Assembly (NCBI GenBank): GCA_000697335.1
Contig: JNEM01011791.1
Span: forward strand, 1 to 21,798
From: Conidiobolus incongruus B7586
Taxonomy: Eukaryota > Entomophthoromycota > Entomophthoromycetes > Entomophthorales > Conidiobolaceae
DNA: 21,798 bases
Reading direction: 5' to 3'
Below the pieces are notes generated by a model. It was not told where the DNA came from. It saw only the letters and a program-made list of their open reading frames with translations, and made no database searches. The position numbers were made by a program, and so were the translations under genes. Within the stretch, counting starts at the first letter, position 1; each line of letters begins with the position of its first letter. Below are positions 1 through 8,726 of the stretch, piece after piece.

Positions 1-221
1 ATAAAAATAATTTTATATTAAAAAGATATAATAAAGATTAAATTGATAATCAAAAATATAAGTAATTTAATAAAAAAATTGAATAAATAAAAAAAGATTT
101 TATTTATTAAATTAAACTAATTTAATTTATATTCATTGTATTTATATAATAATTTATAGGTTTATATAATTTTATATTATATAAATTAGATTTTAAATCA
201 GTAAATATATATATATATATA
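1..221. other. AT-rich flank without a recognisable gene
   Basis: Almost pure A/T sequence with no open frame of note. It ends in an alternating TA run (about 204-223) that directly abuts the Tc1-like element; TA is the usual target of that superfamily. Confidence 0.6.
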
Positions 222-440
222 TACACTAACCTGTAAAAGTGAGTTATAAAATCAAAAACACTTATATTTTTACTAATAACTTAATTAATATTTAATAAAA
301 TAAATCTAAATTAAATAATTAAAGTCTATTATATTTATTAATTATATATATTATTAAATAATGATATTTAACTATTAATTGATTAAAATATAAACCTTTA
401 AATTTTACCTAAGGTAAATTATAAATTTATAGGTTTTTAG
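222..440 (+). repeat. Left inverted terminal repeat of the Tc1-like element
   Basis: It pairs with 1562-1798 in reverse complement. The outer 40 bases agree best, sharing AGTTATAAAATCAAAAA, and a second conserved block is the GTAAATTATAAATTT around 413-428. Identity in between is lower and gapped. Confidence 0.7.
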
Positions 441-1440
441 TGATAAAAAAAATTAAAACCTAGTGTATCTACCTTTAACTTTTCTAACCTCTTTAAGTTT
501 ATAAGGTATAGAATCAACTAACTTTTTATATTAGGAAAAGTTAATTTTATTCTATACTTCTTAAATATATTCTTAAAGTTGATTTAAATTTTTAGCTAGG
601 GGTAAAACTTTAATAACTTTTTTTAATTAATCCTAAAAGTGTTTAATTAGATTAAAGTTAAAAAATTAAAGAGATTATTTTATAACTGTTATCTTATTAT
701 TTTTAACTTATTTGGTAATAAAAGTTGTAGTATAATAAAAAGTATTATCTTATTAGAAAATAATATTAAATTTATTTAATTTATATTATTCAATGGTTTT
801 TTTCAATTTATTATTTAGAATACTTTAGTATATTTTAGTATTAATTCCTTTATTAACTTTATAAAGATATTTTATACTTAAAAACAACATATATCTTTAA
901 ACAATAATTAACCTACTATTATACTTTTGGGTAAAATTAACATAATGGTTATAAAGTAGTTTTATATTTTTTCTAAAGTATTTAACTTTTTTATTAAATT
1001 TACTAAGGTATATTTTTGTTTTATTAAATTAAATAACTTTACTCTAATTAATTTTAGTTTAATATTAGTAGTGATATTTAAACTCTTACCTAACTTTATA
1101 GTAGGATTTTTTTAATTAGAGGTGTTTTTTCTTAAAATGTAAGTGGTATCTATGTTAATATAAAGTATATATAATAATATTAATGCTAACTAATATTCTT
1201 ATATAATTTTATAATTCCTGTTATATTTCTACAATAGTACTATACTTGCTTATATTAACTAACTTATAAATATACTTCTCATCATATTTATTTATAATTT
1301 TAATACATTTAAGTTTAAATTTAAATGTTTTTTTATTGTTATTCTTAATAACTTTAACTATAATAAACTAACTAACACTAGTAATTCTAATATTATTATA
1401 AGTTAATTTACCTTTTTTATAAAGTTGATTAATATACAAG
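430..1440 (-). pseudogene. Tc1-type (DD34E) transposase relic
   Basis: Read on the minus strand, the last third matches the Tc1 C-terminus. At about 617-680 the frame gives F-N-F-N-L-I-K-H-F where the family has S-P-D-L-N-P-I-E-H, followed by stop-D-stop-L-K-K where W-D-Q-L-K-K is expected. Nearer the end (around 450-530) it reads LVDSIPYKLKEVRKVKGRY, matching the usual L-I-D-S-M-P-R-R-V-Q-A-V-I-K-A-K-G-G-Y ending. The catalytic glutamate is now lysine and the nearby aspartate is asparagine. Proline-to-leucine, serine-to-phenylalanine, Trp-to-stop and Gln-to-stop changes are all C-to-T or G-to-A. I did not trace the N-terminal half securely, so the upstream limit is approximate. Confidence 0.7.
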
Positions 1441-1561
1441 TAAATTTTTTTAGAGAGGGATTTAAGTATAATAATACTAATAAAAAAATTTAGTATATTT
1501 ATAAAATATAATATAAAATAATAATAAAGAGAGAAAAAAGATATAGTTATATATTGTTAAA

Positions 1562-1798
1562 TATATCCTTTTATCTTAAAAACCCACAAATTTATAATTT
1601 ACTTTAGTTAAATATTAAAGGTTAATATTTTTGCTAATAGTTTACTATATATATTTAAATATATTTATTTATTATTAAATAATATACCTTAATTATATAT
1701 TATAATTTCAAGTAATTTAATATATATAATTATTTTAGTTATTAATTAATATATATATATTTTTGATTTTATAACTTATTTTTATAAGTTAATATATA
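1562..1798 (-). repeat. Right inverted terminal repeat of the Tc1-like element
   Basis: Reverse complement of 222-440. Its outer 112 bases (1685-1797) are also the reverse complement of 3279-3391 with only about five differences, much closer than its match to its own left end. Confidence 0.7.
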
Positions 1799-1952
1799 AT
1801 TTAATTTTAAATTAATTTGATAAAAAATATATTAATTATTAAATTAAAATAATTATAAATTTATAATCTTTTTCAAAAATTTCTTTATAAAATATAATAA
1901 GATAAATGATAATTAATAAAAAAGATATTGAATTAATAAATATATTTTATTA

Positions 1953-3276
1953 TATTAGTATAGAAATTAAAAAATAGCAAATTTTTTAATTTCTGATCTT
2001 TCAAACATATTATATATTTTGAAAGATTATATGTATATAAAATATAGAGGAAAATAAATATTTTCAAACTATATATATATATTCAATTTTAATTATTTTT
2101 TTTATTAAAATATTTTGATTTTAAAATTTACACTTAAATTTAATCATGTTTAAACTAAATTTTGATTATCAAAAGGTTTTTATTTTTGTATCTTTAAAAC
2201 TTAACCATAAACCCTCTAAAATCATCTAAAACTTACAAACAACTTATAGAGATGGTGTTTTATCTAAAACTACCATATATCACTAGATTTGTGATTTTAA
2301 AGCTAGAAGGGACATTATTTAAAATTTACCAAAATCTAAAAGACTAATTTGTATTGTTATTCTTTTATTTATTAATAGAGTAAAAAAATATATTAAGAAA
2401 TACCTTTTTATTTCTATTAGAGAACTATTAAAGCAATTTAATATTAATTATACAAGCATATTATATTTACTTAAGTTTAAACTTAGATTAATTAATAAAA
2501 ATGTAAATTAGATACCTTATAATTTAACAGAAGCCTAAAAGAAAATTAGAGTAGCTATAGCTAAACTAAACTTATTAAGGTATAACCAAAAACAAAAGTT
2601 TTTACAGTGAATACTTACAATTAATGAATTTTAAATTCCTTTATATAATCCTTTACCTAAAAATAAAACAAGATGTTGGGTTAAGCTAAATTAATCCCCT
2701 CTACAAATTCCAATAAATAAACACTTTAAATATAAGTGAATGTTAATTATTATAATAGATTATAATGGTATATGGTTTTTTTATTTAATACCTCAAAGAA
2801 AATAAATTAATAGTAAGTTATATATTACTTTTTTAAATAAAACAATTTCTAAATAGTATTCTTAATATAAATTAAAGACACCTATTATTTTGTATGATAA
2901 TTATAAAATACATAAAGCTAAAGCTATAAAAGATTTTTTATATAAAAAAAATTAGAGGGAGTTACCACATCTAGTATATTCACCTGATTATAATCTATGT
3001 GATTATAATTGTTTTAGACAATTAAAAAAACAGCTTACAAGAAAAAAAATTCCTGCAAACAAATTAAATTGGTTTGTGAAACATCAAATTTCAGTCCTTA
3101 ATAAAAAAAACTGTTTTTTAGGTATTAGAAGCTTACCAAAGGTATAAAAAAAAGTTATTAATAATAAAAAAGGCTATTAATTTTATATTATTCATTAAAT
3201 TTTATATATTATTTATTAATTTATTTGTTTAATTTTAATTTTAAAATTGTGTTATTAATTAATTTCTATACTAATA
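1953..3276 (+). mobile_element. Mariner-family DNA transposon (1.32 kb, inactive)
   Basis: The ends form 17-base inverted repeats, TATTAGTATAGAAATTA at 1953-1969 and its complement at 3260-3276, with weaker similarity further in. The length of about 1324 bases is typical of mariner elements, which encode one protein of about 345 residues. The plus strand carries a mariner transposase over most of its length. A second copy's right end at 3393-3515 keeps the terminus as TTTCTGCACTAATA, so the original terminal repeat was probably TATTAGTGCAGAAATT and this copy changed TGCA to TATA at both ends. Confidence 0.85.
2125..3180 (+). pseudogene. Mariner transposase, frame kept, many stop codons
   Basis: One plus-strand frame can be followed for about 350 codons without a frameshift. 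It shows the helix-turn-helix part (TSILYLLKFKLRL near 2455), the mariner-like NLTEA (about 2521), a first catalytic block T-I-N-E-F (2617) where family members have T-G-D-E, a second block L-Y-D-N-Y-K-I-H-K-A (2890) and a third, YSPDYNLCDYNCF (2977). The aspartate codons at 2896 and 3001 are separated by exactly 34 residues, the D34D spacing that defines mariner. The C-terminus GIRSLPKV-stop-KKVINNKKGY also fits. About fifteen in-frame stops are present, all explicable by C-to-T or G-to-A (CAA/CAG to TAA/TAG, CGA to TGA, TGG to a stop). The first catalytic aspartate is asparagine. Confidence 0.85.
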
Positions 3277-3278
3277 TA

Positions 3279-3391
3279 TACATTAACCTATAAAAATAAG
3301 TTATAAAATCAAAAATATATATATTTTAATTAATAACTAAAATAATTATATATATTAAATTACTTGAAACTATAATATATAATTAAGGTAT
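3279..3391 (+). repeat. Stray terminus of the Tc1-like element
   Basis: About 112 bases are the inverted copy of 1685-1797, with the Tc1-like left-end orientation (CATTAACCTATAAAAATAAG at 3281). The segment starts directly at the TA that ends the mariner copy and stops abruptly at AAGGTATA, where a second mariner tail begins. There is no matching opposite end downstream. Confidence 0.75.
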
Positions 3392-3392
3392 A

Positions 3393-3515
3393 GTTATTAA
3401 TAATAAAAAAGGCTATTAATTTTATATTATTCATTAAATTTTATATATTATTTATTAATTTATTTGTTTAATTTTAATTTTAAAATTGTGCCATTATTTA
3501 ATTTCTGCACTAATA
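3393..3515 (+). mobile_element. Right-end fragment of a second mariner copy
   Basis: It repeats 3154-3276 with about five differences in 123 bases. It starts in the codons for the transposase C-terminus (V-I-N-N-K-K-G-Y) and ends with the terminal repeat TTTCTGCACTAATA. Four of the five differences are C or G here against T or A in the longer copy, so this fragment is the less eroded of the two. Confidence 0.85.
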
Positions 3516-4978
3516 TTTTCAACTACTAAACACTGCTTAAGCATTGTGATTTGAATATAGTTCAAAGGATGGTTATCTCAATTATTATTCATTTCTGATG
3601 AGTTGCATAGATTTTGATACATAATTCCAAAGTATATATAGATTTTAGAGGTATATATAATTTATTAAAATCCTCGAGTTTTCTTTACCTTAAACTCTTT
3701 AATATTTATGTACCATTAATCTCTTGAATTAAATACATTTTTCCATTAAAATTTCATCTAAATTTTATGTTTACATACCAACCTCTGATATTTAAAATTT
3801 ATATCAATACACAGCAATATTCATGAATATAATTACATAAAATTATATCTTCAATAATTTAGCAAGGATATGATTGTTTTCAATAATTATATTTGGAAAG
3901 TATGTTTTGAATATTTTTATGACCAGAATCTGATAATTGCTATTCAGTATTAAAATGATAAAAGGATCAATTCAGATATCAAATTTTATAATGATGTTTG
4001 AAGTAACCTATTATAAACTCACAAATACAACCTTATTATATGAAAAAATAGCACTGATCAAAGCCAAGAAATTAAAATGAATTAAAATTTTCAACTTTTG
4101 TCATTATTTTCGTTTTTTCATAATGATCAATCAACAGTAAACTTGGCTAAAAGTTCACCTATTAATATCTCATACATTTGACTATAAATTATAAAATATC
4201 AACTAATGTAGTCAAATAGACTACTGATGATTTATATATCTTATTTAAATACACTTTACATAGCATTCAAAAAAATTATATGTTTGGATTAGAAATAAAA
4301 ATAGTCAATCTCCATTATTAATAATGAACCAAATACGAGTATTTTTATTTAAGTGTATCTAATATGAATCAAAAGTTGAATAGTCATCAACAAATCACGC
4401 TTTATTATTATTAAGTTTCTATATATATATATTATTTTCTAATATCGAATTCCAAATTGCCTATTTCAATCTGAAAAATATAATACAAATATTACAATAA
4501 TATTTGTATTAATAGAGATAGGAATTTTAAAACATTATGAATCCATACCATATTTTTATAGTGTTTATACTTATGACAATATTTTCCAAATATTAAAAAT
4601 ATTTTATTTGTTATAGTTATATTGAAAATGGTGAGAGACATATATATCCAAATATTTTGATAATTATATATTAAGATTTTTATCAAAAAAGCGTTATTAA
4701 TGTGCTAAGATCTAACATATAAAAAATCAATCCAATTTGATTGAAAAAGGTTAAACTTTTAAAATTTATTAATACACCATTTCAAACCTTTAAATTTGAA
4801 TTTCAATTGAATTGTAACTCATAATAACAACTATTAAAAGTTTTATTACTATTTTAATTAGAAATTCTAAAACTTGTCAAAAATTTTAAATTTTGTTAGT
4901 TTAATCAATTAAATCATATATAAATCACTACTACATTGACAATAGAATGAATAGTCTTTGTATGATTATATATTCGAT
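3516..4978. other. Intergenic region, no gene seen
   Basis: About 1.46 kb between the transposon nest and the crystallin-like gene. It is AT-rich with no frame resembling a protein. A 64-codon minus-strand frame at 4492-4686 is Ile/Tyr/Lys-rich and looks like chance. A small perfect hairpin, GTAGTC-aaata-GACTAC, lies at 4208-4224. The promoter of the downstream gene must lie in the last few hundred bases, but no clear motif stands out. Confidence 0.5.
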
Positions 4979-5398
4979 ATGAATTTAAGCCAGTCGATTT
5001 ATTTGTATTTAATTTCGCTTGCCAATAGTTCAGCGATTTCTAAACCTGATAGTAACAATGTAGATAGAATGAGTTTGGCTCAATCGAATTTACCTTCACT
5101 TTGGCTATATAGTGACAGTAATTTCAAAGGGGAAAAGAAGTGGGTTCCTCTGTTTGAAGAATGTCAGAATGTACTATACTTTAACGACATTGCAAGTTCA
5201 GCCCATTGGAAAATTGAAAATAGTGATGAAAAGTGTGTTTGCTTTTATTATGATAAAAATTGTAAAGGTGATAGAGTATGCTGGGATGGCGATGTAGAAT
5301 ATAGACATCAACCTTCAGATTTTTCCAAGGATGGGATCAATGATGAGGTGAGCTCTATTTCAGTCAGCAAAAGAGGTAGCAAAGGGTGTCGAAATTAG
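4979..5398 (+). CDS. Secreted beta/gamma-crystallin-like calcium-binding protein
   Basis: Single exon, 139 residues from the ATG at 4979. A longer frame from TTG at 4958 only adds seven codons and is unlikely. Residues 1-19 (MNLSQSIYLYLISLANSSA) resemble a signal peptide. Residues 41-130 hold two Greek-key motifs, LWLYSDSNFKGEKKWVPL and CVCFYYDKNCKGDRVCW, typical of one beta/gamma-crystallin domain. Each is followed by the calcium signature N/D-N/D-X-X-S/T-S: NDIASS at 69-74 and NDEVSS at 121-126. Six cysteines (62, 86, 88, 95, 101, 137) suggest disulfides and an extracellular place. Such small crystallin-like proteins occur in many microbes and fungi; their roles are mostly unknown. No function beyond calcium binding can be inferred. 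The family is well supported by motif, secretion less so. Confidence 0.75.
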   Translation: MNLSQSIYLYLISLANSSAISKPDSNNVDRMSLAQSNLPSLWLYSDSNFKGEKKWVPLFEECQNVLYFNDIASSAHWKIENSDEKCVCFYYDKNCKGDRVCWDGDVEYRHQPSDFSKDGINDEVSSISVSKRGSKGCRN

Positions 5399-5760
5399 TA
5401 TTTATCATAGATATCTTTTATCGGCTTAATTCAAAAGGCTTGCAAAAATACAGCCAAAATATATAATTTTACTAATAAAAATTATTAAACACCAAAAATA
5501 TATTATCACGTGAGTTGATTATATATGTTGTATTAATATGATATTTAACTTTACAAGTGATTTATATAGTGCAAATGGCTCAACAATAATATTATTATTT
5601 TATAATCCGACTTGAAAAACGGTTTAAAAATATGAATAGCTAAAAATGAAGTAGATATAATGCCTGTTGAATAACCAAAATTGATTTGAAAAAATGTTTA
5701 TTCAATTCAGCCCAAAAAACATATATTTACCAGCTTTATGTATAGGTTATGATAAAATGA
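5399..5760. other. Convergent intergenic region with an E-box palindrome
   Basis: Gap of 362 bases between the stops of the crystallin-like gene (+) and ERV46 (-). It must contain both 3' ends. Apart from the TCACGTGA palindrome at 5506-5513 it is plain AT-rich sequence. Confidence 0.5.
5506..5513. promoter_or_regulatory. E-box palindrome TCACGTGA (possible Cbf1 site)
   Basis: A perfect 8-base palindrome containing CACGTG, the site bound by Cbf1-type bHLH factors; a CBF1-like gene lies 2.4 kb away. It sits between two convergent stops, so a promoter role is doubtful. The match is certain, the function is not. Confidence 0.3.
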
Positions 5761-7193
5761 TTAAGATGCTTTACCCAATTCGATTTTCTTGCTCAATGTA
5801 CGTTTAGCGTTATAAATTGCAGCATCAATAATACTCGTCACTGTAAAAATACCTCCAATGATGGCGCAAATGCCAGTTAAAAAGTAGGCAAATGATTGCT
5901 TGGTTTGAGTATAAGTGATCAAGATTGGTGAAATATTAAATTTGAAGTAAATGCCTACAATTAAAATAGAAATGAATCAGTTAATAATTTTATATAAAAT
6001 ATTTTGATTCTTACCTGGTAAGCCATCGTCAACATCTGGATCGAAGATTTGAGAGTGCTCGGTCACTGAAAATTGATTGGTTTTGACAACAGTTCCATTG
6101 AGATACTTAACATCTGTGGCAACTACATTCAAAAAATACTGAGTTTTTCTATGTCCTATTATCAAATGTTAGTTAATGCAAAAATAATAAAAAGGTTATA
6201 TACCTTGTTCAACTGTGGTAGTATATCCATCTAACGGATTGTTTTGACCCAAAATAGCTTCTCCAAAACTTAAACTGTTAATGGTATGGCTATAATCATT
6301 GTGTTTACCATTGTATAAAGTATGCAACATCAAGTTGCCGAAGAAGAAAGAATCACCAAGAGTTAAACTTAAAAGCCCAGGTACTTTTTTGACTTTGAGA
6401 GAGCCATGAATTCTGCATCCCTCCCCTTCTAATTTCATAATTTTATCAGCAATACCTTCTTTGACACATTGTTCAATCTTCCCATAATCTTCGAATAACC
6501 ATCCTTTACGTTCGTAAGCTTCTTTCACTTCGGCACAAGTGTTACAACATTTGGTACCCTCTTTAGGCTCACCTCCGTAACATGGTCCGCAATAATTGGG
6601 GTCACTGTTAGGTTTAGCATTCTTGAGCTCTTCATCAATTTTTGCAGAAGTATCTCTCAATTCTAAATTGAAATAAATAAAACTGGTTTTGAACAGGTGA
6701 ATAAATATAAAACACACCAGTTTTTTCGGATTTAATTTCAAAGCCATTCTGATCAAGTTTAGTTTTAAATAGACTACTCTCCAAATCAATTTTATGTTCT
6801 CCAGTTTCTTGAACTGAATCTATGCTAAGTACTGAAAATCTTAAAGTTAATTAAAGTATTCATGCTGGATAAAATAGAACTTACAGTCACAGGTAATATG
6901 AGGGAAAGTGATATCGATATTGATTGGTAACTCTTGTCCTCTTGATTTATCAACTGATAGCTCGGATTTGAATGTGACTTGTAAATATTCAGAGAATTGA
7001 GATATAACTAAACAAGTGATGATAAATCCACTTAATAGAGTTACTATATAGTATTATGATTAGTTATGGCTAGTAAACGGTGAATAAAATTGTATTTACA
7101 TATAGCTCCAGATGATGTTTTAACGGTGAAATCATCCAAAGTCTTCGCGTATGCATCCCAGTTACGAAAACGTGAAGCAAAAGATTTTTTCAT
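5761..7193 (-). CDS. ERV46: ERV46/ERGIC3-like ER-Golgi cargo receptor subunit
   Basis: Six exons (7193-7100, 7043-6885, 6831-6718, 6662-6204, 6155-6015, 5954-5761), all GT...AG, all phase 1, introns 48-60 nt; they join into 386 residues, close to human ERGIC3 (383). Erv46 pairs with Erv41 in COPII/COPI vesicles and retrieves ER proteins from the Golgi. The N-terminus has the family's F-R-N-W-D-A-Y-A-K-T-L-D-D-F start and a membrane segment at about 31-46; SVDKSRGQELPINIDITFPH follows. The lumenal part carries CGPC (147-150) and CCNTC (161-165), then the family's GWLFEDYGKIEQC. A second membrane segment is at about 345-366, ending in a short cytosolic tail KKIELGKAS, similar to ERGIC3. Intron 4 has a clear TTAACTAAC branch region. 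Nothing looks broken. Confidence 0.95.
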
Positions 7194-7898
7194 TTTAATT
7201 AATTGAATAAAGTATTAATTGACTATTAGTTAAGTATAGTTATAATTCAAAGTCAATTAATTGAAAAATAGATTATTAAAAAATTCGAATTTAATTATAA
7301 CAAAGGCAATGGCAATTGTGAATCAATGGATTATATATAGATTATAAAATTTGAAGTCTACACCTTAATTGAATATTGAATGACAAAATTATGGGGGCTC
7401 AGTTCCCAAAAATATGAGATCAAATATTATACAGATGTAACAAATATTTAAAATCGAATTCTTTTAGTTGCACTTTATAAAGTTTGAATGGAATTGAGAG
7501 GCAAGGTAAATAAGCAGGCCTTTTTGTATTTAAGTAGACTTTCTTGATCTAATACGTGGTAACATCTAATTCATTTTTACTTCCAATCAAATTAATTTTT
7601 AATAAAATTGAATTAAAATTAATCATTATTATCTCATACTTTTTCTCATGTATTGATTAAAAAATAGATGATATCAGTAGTAATACGGTAGTTAAAATAT
7701 GTGAATAAATATACTGTAATTTTAAAAATTCTTGGGCAAAAGCATGAATAAAGTATTTATTAAAAAAAATAGACTTAAAACAACCCATTAATTCTGAATT
7801 GATATATTAGATTTATTAAGGTTACATTTGATAAATTTATAAAAAATAAAATGAATATAAACAAAAAATAATTTTCATAATTGAAAACATATATAGAA
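7194..7898. other. ERV46 upstream region / CBF1 3' region
   Basis: 705 bases between the CBF1-like stop and the ERV46 start. No protein-like frame is seen. The 70 bases before the ERV46 ATG contain three copies of ATTAATTGA or AATTAATTGA (about 7195-7265), one of them within the palindrome CAATTAATTG; they may be regulatory or simply AT-rich repetition. Confidence 0.4.
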
Positions 7899-8726
7899 TT
7901 AAGTATTATTTTGGAATGTCATCTTCCTCTCGAGTTCAGCAACTTGGTCTTTAAGCTTAGCATTCTCTTGACATAAATCATTGTTCATTTTCTGAAGCTC
8001 ATCAACCATGCTGCTAAGTTCGTTGATCGCTTTATCCAGCAACAATTTCTCCAAAGTAAATTTCTCTAGCTGTTGATTGTGTTGCTCTCTGACTTCATGA
8101 ATATATTGAACTGTTCTGTTTAATATACTTCCTTTGTTCTTTTCGCAACCAGGGACTAATCGAGCTAACTCATTAATTCCATCATTAATACTTTCACGAC
8201 GACGACGTTCCACTTCTTTATGATTTTCTCTTCTTGCCCTTAGCCACTCCTCACTTCCTATTGGGTGTCTATATGGCTTTACGGTGGTCTGAGTATTATT
8301 AGTAATAGCTACTTTAATTTGACCATCATCATGTAATTGTCCAGGAGTGAGTTTAACTTTAGGAGCTTGAGGGGGAGCAGGAGCAATATTCACTAAAGAG
8401 GGTTTGCTTGTAGGATATGGAGCTGGCGCTATCTTAGGATTTTTTTTAGTTGCTGAAGCTTTACCACCACCATTCTTTTTGTTTTGATTTTGTAAAGCAA
8501 TATCAAGAGGAGGAGGTGGTGGTGGTGTTTTTGGAGAATTTGTAAATGCTTCAGCAGTTGTTGATTCCTCTACTTGAGTATATTCTGTATTAGGTATCTA
8601 TCCAAAGTATCAATTAATACTCACAATTAAAATATTCAATCTGGAAGGAATTTTTACCTCTGTGGTGCTAGTTTCTCCAGCGACCCCTGCCAAAAAATTT
8701 TCGTAAAAATATGTATTATCTTCCAT
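7899..8726 (-). CDS. CBF1: CBF1-like bHLH leucine-zipper transcription factor
   Basis: Two exons (8726-8658 and 8597-7899) around a 60-nt phase-0 intron give 255 residues from the ATG at 8726. The first 90 or so residues are low-complexity with a five-proline run (after S-P-K-T). The basic helix-loop-helix spans about 143-195: NHKEVERRRRESIND supplies the His-Glu-Arg triad (H149, E153, R157) that reads CACGTG, then GINELARLVPG, a short loop CEKNKG, and SILNRTVQYIHEV. Leucine-rich heptads run from about 200 to 250. In yeasts this family binds E-boxes at sulfur genes and, in S. cerevisiae, at centromeres. A USF-type bHLH-zipper is the alternative name for the same architecture. The gene is complete. 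Confidence 0.85.

Larger units (their letters stand above)
222..1798 (-). mobile_element. Decayed Tc1-like DNA transposon with long inverted ends
   Basis: The two ends are reverse complements. The left end (CACTAACCTGTAAAAGTGAG from 224) matches the right end read from about 1796 backwards, and the similarity continues inward for roughly 220-235 bases, for example 380-440 against 1562-1630. Between them the minus strand carries a ruined Tc1-type transposase. Both ends lie in TA repeats, as expected for the superfamily. A length of about 1.58 kb is normal for Tc1 elements with long inverted repeats. The copy is clearly dead, with many stop codons. The transposase family is well supported; the exact termini are uncertain by a few bases because of the flanking TA repeat. 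Confidence 0.75.

Noticed and set aside
1-3515. CRISPR array or tandem satellite in the AT-rich left block.
   Set aside because: The repeats are explained by inverted transposon ends and one duplicated transposon tail; no regular spacing is present.
4492-4686. 64-residue minus-strand frame rich in Ile, Tyr and Lys.
   Set aside because: Composition follows the local AT content, and no domain, membrane pattern or neighbouring gene supports it.
4958-4978. Upstream TTG start for the crystallin-like protein.
   Set aside because: Nuclear genes rarely start at TTG, and the ATG at 4979 puts the signal-peptide-like stretch at the very N-terminus.
5112-5297. 61-residue plus-strand frame at 5112-5297.
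   Set aside because: It overlaps the crystallin-like gene in another frame and lacks any recognisable feature.
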